Positions 4,442 through 7,373 of a DNA stretch of 7,373 nt are shown here, in pieces. Source of the stretch: JAJISK01 sp046759185 (GTDB lineage: Archaea > Thermoplasmatota > Thermoplasmata > RBG-16-68-12 > JAJISG01); the NCBI GenBank assembly GCA_046759185.1, contig JBHIBO010000050.1, positions 1 through 7,373 on the forward strand, given 5' to 3'. The notes beneath the pieces were generated by a model, which was not told the origin of the DNA, did no database searches, and was given only the letters and a program-made list of their open reading frames with translations. Both the position numbers and the translations under genes were made by a program. The first letter of the stretch is position 1; every line of letters starts with the position of its first letter.

Positions 4442-7373
4442 ATGCGTGAGGAGACACCTGCCCCCACCGAACGGTCGCCCCGCCTCCCCGTGAAGCCCTT
4501 TCGCTGGCGCATCCCCCTCCTCACGTTAAGCCTCCTCCTGTCCACCACCTCCCTCCTCCCATTCTTGGACACGGGGGCACCTATCGGCGGTGCCCTGGCT
4601 GTTGTCGATCAGGGGGACGCGACGGCCTGTTGGGCCTACGGTGCCAACTGGACCTCGTGTCAGAACGCCTTCGCCAGCGATGACCTGTACGCCTACGCGA
4701 ACGCCTCCGCCGGTGGCACCGTCATTCGGCGCGTCGCCACCACGACGGACTCGGCCGACGCGAGTTCGTGGAGCTTCAGCCACACGGTTCCTTCGGGGTC
4801 CAACCGGATCCTCCTCCTCGCGCTCGCCACGGACAGCGGCGAGACGGTGTCGGGCACCCCGCAGTACGGCAGCACCAGCTTTGGTCTGATCACCACCTTC
4901 GTGCACACTAGCGGGAAGCCACGGGTCACCCTCTACGGCATCATCGCCCCCACCGTCGGGACGGCCCTCGTGACGGGGAACCTCGCGGCCACCGACAAAT
5001 ACACGGCCGGGGCGACGTCCTACACGGGCGTCCACCAGACGATGCCCGCGGACTTCCCCGTGACCACGGGCCAGGGCACCTCGGGGACGACCATGAGCAT
5101 CACGGTTCCCAGCGAGGTCGGCGACTTGGTCGTTGATTTCACGGCCAACCTCGGGGTCAACGTGCCCAACGTGGGCTCGGGGCAGACAGAGGTCCACAAC
5201 GAAGAAATGGGCGGCCCGGGCGCCAGCGACCACCGGGCCACGTCGAGTGAGGAGGAAGGCGCGAGTTCTGTCACCATGAGTTGGACCGGGAAGGAGGACG
5301 GAAAGGAATGGGTGAGCGTCGGCCTCAACCTGAATCGGGCCAGCCAGTACGCGAGACCCGATGCAGACCTCAGCATCACCAACTGGTCCGATTCCGCCGG
5401 GGACGGCGTGAACTACACGAAGATCGACGAGACAACCCCCGACGGCGATGCCACCTACACGCAGACCGCAGTCAATCCGGCCAACGGGGATGACGCCGAG
5501 TTTCGACTCTCCAACGTTAGGGACCCTCAGAGGTCGGACGGCCACATCCTTCGCTACCGGTACCGGAACGCGGCCTTCGGGGGGGGCAGTTCCCAGCTCG
5601 ACCTGACCGTGGAGCTGAAGCAGGGGGCAGCTGTCATCGCCTCGTGGACCCACACGTTCATCTCAAGTCAGACCTACGTGACCCAGACCCAGACCCTCTC
5701 GGCGGCCCAGGCGGACGCCATCACCGACTACACCGATCTCCGGGTGAATTTCGACGTGACGTTCTTCTCGGGCAGCCAGTCCCGCCAGCTCCGCGTCACC
5801 TGGCTCGAATTTGAGGTTCCGGGGGCTCCTGCCTCCGGGAACAACGACACGGTCTGGGCTGGCTTTGGCATCGACCTCGGCGCCAGCGACGAGGTCCAGC
5901 AGGTCGAGGTCGGCGTCGAGTGGTTCCGAATCGACGCGACCCCCATTCTCAACGTGACCGTCTCATGGGACGGAGGATCCACCTGGGCGACGAACCAGAC
6001 GGCCACGAACAAATCGGCGGACGACGACGCGGTGGAGTGGCTCGACTTCACCTCGGCAGCCGCGTGGAACGCTTCCACCCTGCGGGATTCCAGCCTGCGC
6101 GTGCGCGCAGGGACCAACGCCTCGGGCGCCCGCCTGGACCACCTGGCCGTTCGGACGACCTACAACGACGCGCCGGAGGTCTCCAGTCTCCGGCTCGAGG
6201 ACGCCACGGGCGGGTCCCTCGCGGGGGGCCTCCTCGATCCTGCCACTGCCTACAACTTCCTATTCAATGTGACCGATGAGGACGGTTGGGCCGACATCGG
6301 GACGGATGGGGCCGTCGGCGTCCGGATGTGGTACGACGGTAACGTGACGCCCGAGCTTAGCTTCATCGAACAGACGAACGGGAGCGACTACCGGATCGAG
6401 TTGCGCTACGAGGACGTCGCCGATCCGGGGAACGCCACCCTCGATGAGTGGAGCGTCGTCGAGGGGAGTGCCACCTATGATGCCTCCGCGAGCAGTCTGA
6501 TGGCGATTCTCAACGGGACGACCCTGGTCGGCTACGCATTCAACCTCTCCGTCAGCCTCGGCGTGGTCGTGAAGGCGGCCTCCGAACCCACGAACAGCAC
6601 GCCGGGCGCATACAACGACCCTGACTCGTGGAATGTCGAGGTCCTGGCGTTCGATGGGTCCGTGGGAGATCGCCAACCCCGGGCGGCGGGCGGTGAGCAC
6701 TTGGAATTCGGGGTGTTCGCCCTGGCTTTCATGGGGTATGCTGCCGCTGCCTCGCCAACGACCCTCCAACCCGGCGACACGACCGTGTTCACGGTCGACT
6801 TCTACAACACGGGTCAGGGGCCGGCCTCGCGGGTCTGGGTGAACGTCACCTTCCCCGTGGAGTTGACGTACGTCAGCGACGACGCGGCCGCCATCGGCGG
6901 GGTCCGCAGTTGCTGCGAGAGCTTCGAGTTTACCGACGTCGATCCCGGCAGCTATGTTTTCAACGTGACCGCCTCCGCCGACGGGGGCGTAGCGAACGGG
7001 ACCGTGACGGTGACGAACCTCACCTACCAGGCCCTGGACGCCAAGAGCCGGCCCAGCAACCAGACGGCGGAGGACGTCTCGGTCACCATCGTCAACGCCG
7101 TCATGTCCTACGCCGCTTCCGCCTCCCCCACGACCCTACAGCCTGGCGACACGACGGTCTTCCGGGTGGACTTCACCAACGCGGGACAGGGGGACGCGGG
7201 GACCGTTTGGATCAACGTCACCCTCCCCGCCGAGCTCACATACATCAGCGATGACGCGGCCCTCATTGGCGGCGTGCTCTCCGGGACCTACTCCTTTGCG
7301 TTTGCAGACGTGGCGCCGGGCGTGTACGTCTTCAACCTCACCGTCTCCGCCGTGGGTGGCATCCCCAACGGCA
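4442..7373 (+). CDS. Large secreted multi-module surface protein with DUF11/S-layer-like tandem repeats (partial)
   Basis: One frame is open for 977 codons from ATG 4442 to the window edge with no stop. Residues 1-22 are charged, 23-42 form the export helix, and cleavage is likely near 51-53 (GALA). Modules, by my reading: 60-90, a Cys63/Cys73 motif with NWTSCQNAFASDDLYAYA; about 92-300, a beta-sandwich found in many extracellular proteins (SFSHTVPSGSNRILLLAL, then ATSYTGVHQT); about 305-460, a jelly-roll-like module (RPDADLSITNW, IDETTPDGDATY, GHILRYRYRNA, ITDYTDLRV); about 465-575, a beta-sandwich with SWDGGSTW; about 578-760, an Ig-like module (NVTDEDGW, VRMWYDGN); 764-887 and 888 onward, tandem DUF11/S-layer-like repeats. 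There are 24 N-x-S/T sequons and only four cysteines. It is probably a glycosylated cell-surface or S-layer-associated protein. The anchor, if any, lies beyond the window. The start lacks a Shine-Dalgarno site; GTG 4367 is an alternative. Confidence 0.85.
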   Translation, partial: MREETPAPTERSPRLPVKPFRWRIPLLTLSLLLSTTSLLPFLDTGAPIGGALAVVDQGDATACWAYGANWTSCQNAFASDDLYAYANASAGGTVIRRVATTTDSADASSWSFSHTVPSGSNRILLLALATDSGETVSGTPQYGSTSFGLITTFVHTSGKPRVTLYGIIAPTVGTALVTGNLAATDKYTAGATSYTGVHQTMPADFPVTTGQGTSGTTMSITVPSEVGDLVVDFTANLGVNVPNVGSGQTEVHNEEMGGPGASDHRATSSEEEGASSVTMSWTGKEDGKEWVSVGLNLNRASQYARPDADLSITNWSDSAGDGVNYTKIDETTPDGDATYTQTAVNPANGDDAEFRLSNVRDPQRSDGHILRYRYRNAAFGGGSSQLDLTVELKQGAAVIASWTHTFISSQTYVTQTQTLSAAQADAITDYTDLRVNFDVTFFSGSQSRQLRVTWLEFEVPGAPASGNNDTVWAGFGIDLGASDEVQQVEVGVEWFRIDATPILNVTVSWDGGSTWATNQTATNKSADDDAVEWLDFTSAAAWNASTLRDSSLRVRAGTNASGARLDHLAVRTTYNDAPEVSSLRLEDATGGSLAGGLLDPATAYNFLFNVTDEDGWADIGTDGAVGVRMWYDGNVTPELSFIEQTNGSDYRIELRYEDVADPGNATLDEWSVVEGSATYDASASSLMAILNGTTLVGYAFNLSVSLGVVVKAASEPTNSTPGAYNDPDSWNVEVLAFDGSVGDRQPRAAGGEHLEFGVFALAFMGYAAAASPTTLQPGDTTVFTVDFYNTGQGPASRVWVNVTFPVELTYVSDDAAAIGGVRSCCESFEFTDVDPGSYVFNVTASADGGVANGTVTVTNLTYQALDAKSRPSNQTAEDVSVTIVNAVMSYAASASPTTLQPGDTTVFRVDFTNAGQGDAGTVWINVTLPAELTYISDDAALIGGVLSGTYSFAFADVAPGVYVFNLTVSAVGGIPNG
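4505..4663 (+). repeat. Duplicated signal-segment and cysteine-motif block, copy 2
   Basis: This is the counterpart of 4098-4256, encoding residues 22-74 of the large surface protein. Distances from the 13-base element to this block are almost the same in both copies (190 and 187 bases), so promoter, leader and secretion segment appear to have been duplicated as a unit. Confidence 0.65.
6731..7102 (+). repeat. Tandem coding repeat unit 1 (124 codons)
   Basis: Residues 764-887 of the surface protein. The unit opens with GYAAAASPTTLQPGDTTVF, continues through an N-T-G-Q-G turn, WVNVTFP and LTYVSDDAA, and closes at VTIVNAV. The layout (PGD..., N-x-G-x-G, LP/FP-x-x-L-x-Y-x-S) is that of DUF11/COG1361 S-layer-type domains. 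This copy has four internal sequons beyond NVT at 801 and carries a Cys824-Cys825 pair missing from unit 2. Confidence 0.8.
7103..7373 (+). repeat. Tandem coding repeat unit 2 (cut by window edge)
   Basis: Residues 888-977, in phase with unit 1 after exactly 372 bases. Over the 90 residues available, 64 are identical by hand count (about 71%), with SPTTLQPGDTTVF, LTY, SDDAA and IGGV unchanged. The series probably continues beyond the window. This copy has Gly-Thr in place of the double cysteine. Confidence 0.8.

Noticed and set aside
4526..5653. Long minus-strand ORF (375 codons) opposite the surface-protein gene
   Set aside because: The plus strand here encodes recognisable secreted modules. 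The minus frame is low-complexity Gly/Arg/Val/Pro with no motif, a shadow of codon bias.
6094..6111. Seven-base stem with four-base loop (CCTGCGC...GCGCAGG)
   Set aside because: It lies mid-gene and encodes ordinary residues; such stems arise often by chance in GC-rich coding DNA, and no T-run follows.
1..7373. CRISPR arrays, tRNA or rRNA genes, insertion sequences
   Set aside because: I saw no short regularly spaced direct repeats, cloverleaf-like segments, rRNA signatures or transposase-like frames. The repeats present are coding modules or the single 13-base pair.

Overview
The window looks like chromosomal DNA of a high-GC archaeon, roughly two-thirds G+C by eye. I lean towards a Thermoplasmata-like euryarchaeote. 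The reasons are AT-rich TATA-like boxes about 25-28 bases before first codons (leaderless style), no convincing bacterial -10/-35 pairs, GTG and TTG starts, and a very long secreted protein dense in N-glycosylation sequons with archaeal surface-protein modules. The placement is inference; no rRNA or tRNA lies in the window to confirm it.

Layout. Bases 1-183 (+) are the 3' end of a membrane protein, probably an oligosaccharide flippase. Its stop codon abuts, with no gap, the stop of a convergent two-gene unit read on the minus strand: rmlD (2138-1254) followed by rmlA (1257-184), which overlap by four bases. A 113-base divergent control region (2139-2251) follows, with a TATA-like box for each direction and a perfect 7-base inverted repeat bracketing the rightward box. 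On the plus strand comes a compact toxin-antitoxin-like pair, a DUF4258 protein (2252-2455) and a YgiT/MqsA-type zinc finger fused to an AbrB/MazE-like domain (2458-2793). Then comes rmlB (2843-3871). RmlA, RmlB and RmlD are three of the four enzymes that make dTDP-L-rhamnose; rmlC, the 3,5-epimerase, is not in the window.

The right half (3908-7373) is a surface-protein region. A 13-base element, TGATAACCGGGAG, occurs twice, 410 bases apart. Each copy precedes a gene for an exported protein with the same signal segment and the same two-cysteine motif. The first gene (4038-4271) stops after 77 codons. The second (4442 to beyond the window) is open for at least 977 codons. It encodes a chain of beta-sandwich-like modules with 24 sequons, ending in tandem 124-residue DUF11/S-layer-like repeats that run off the edge.

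Taken together this is a cell-surface island: nucleotide-sugar synthesis, probable lipid-linked glycan export, and a large secreted protein that could be a glycan acceptor. A stress or maintenance toxin-antitoxin module sits between the two rml transcription units. The most notable items are the large unclosed gene, its truncated tandem paralogue with a shared upstream element, and the zinc finger-AbrB antitoxin with an apparent operator around its TATA box.
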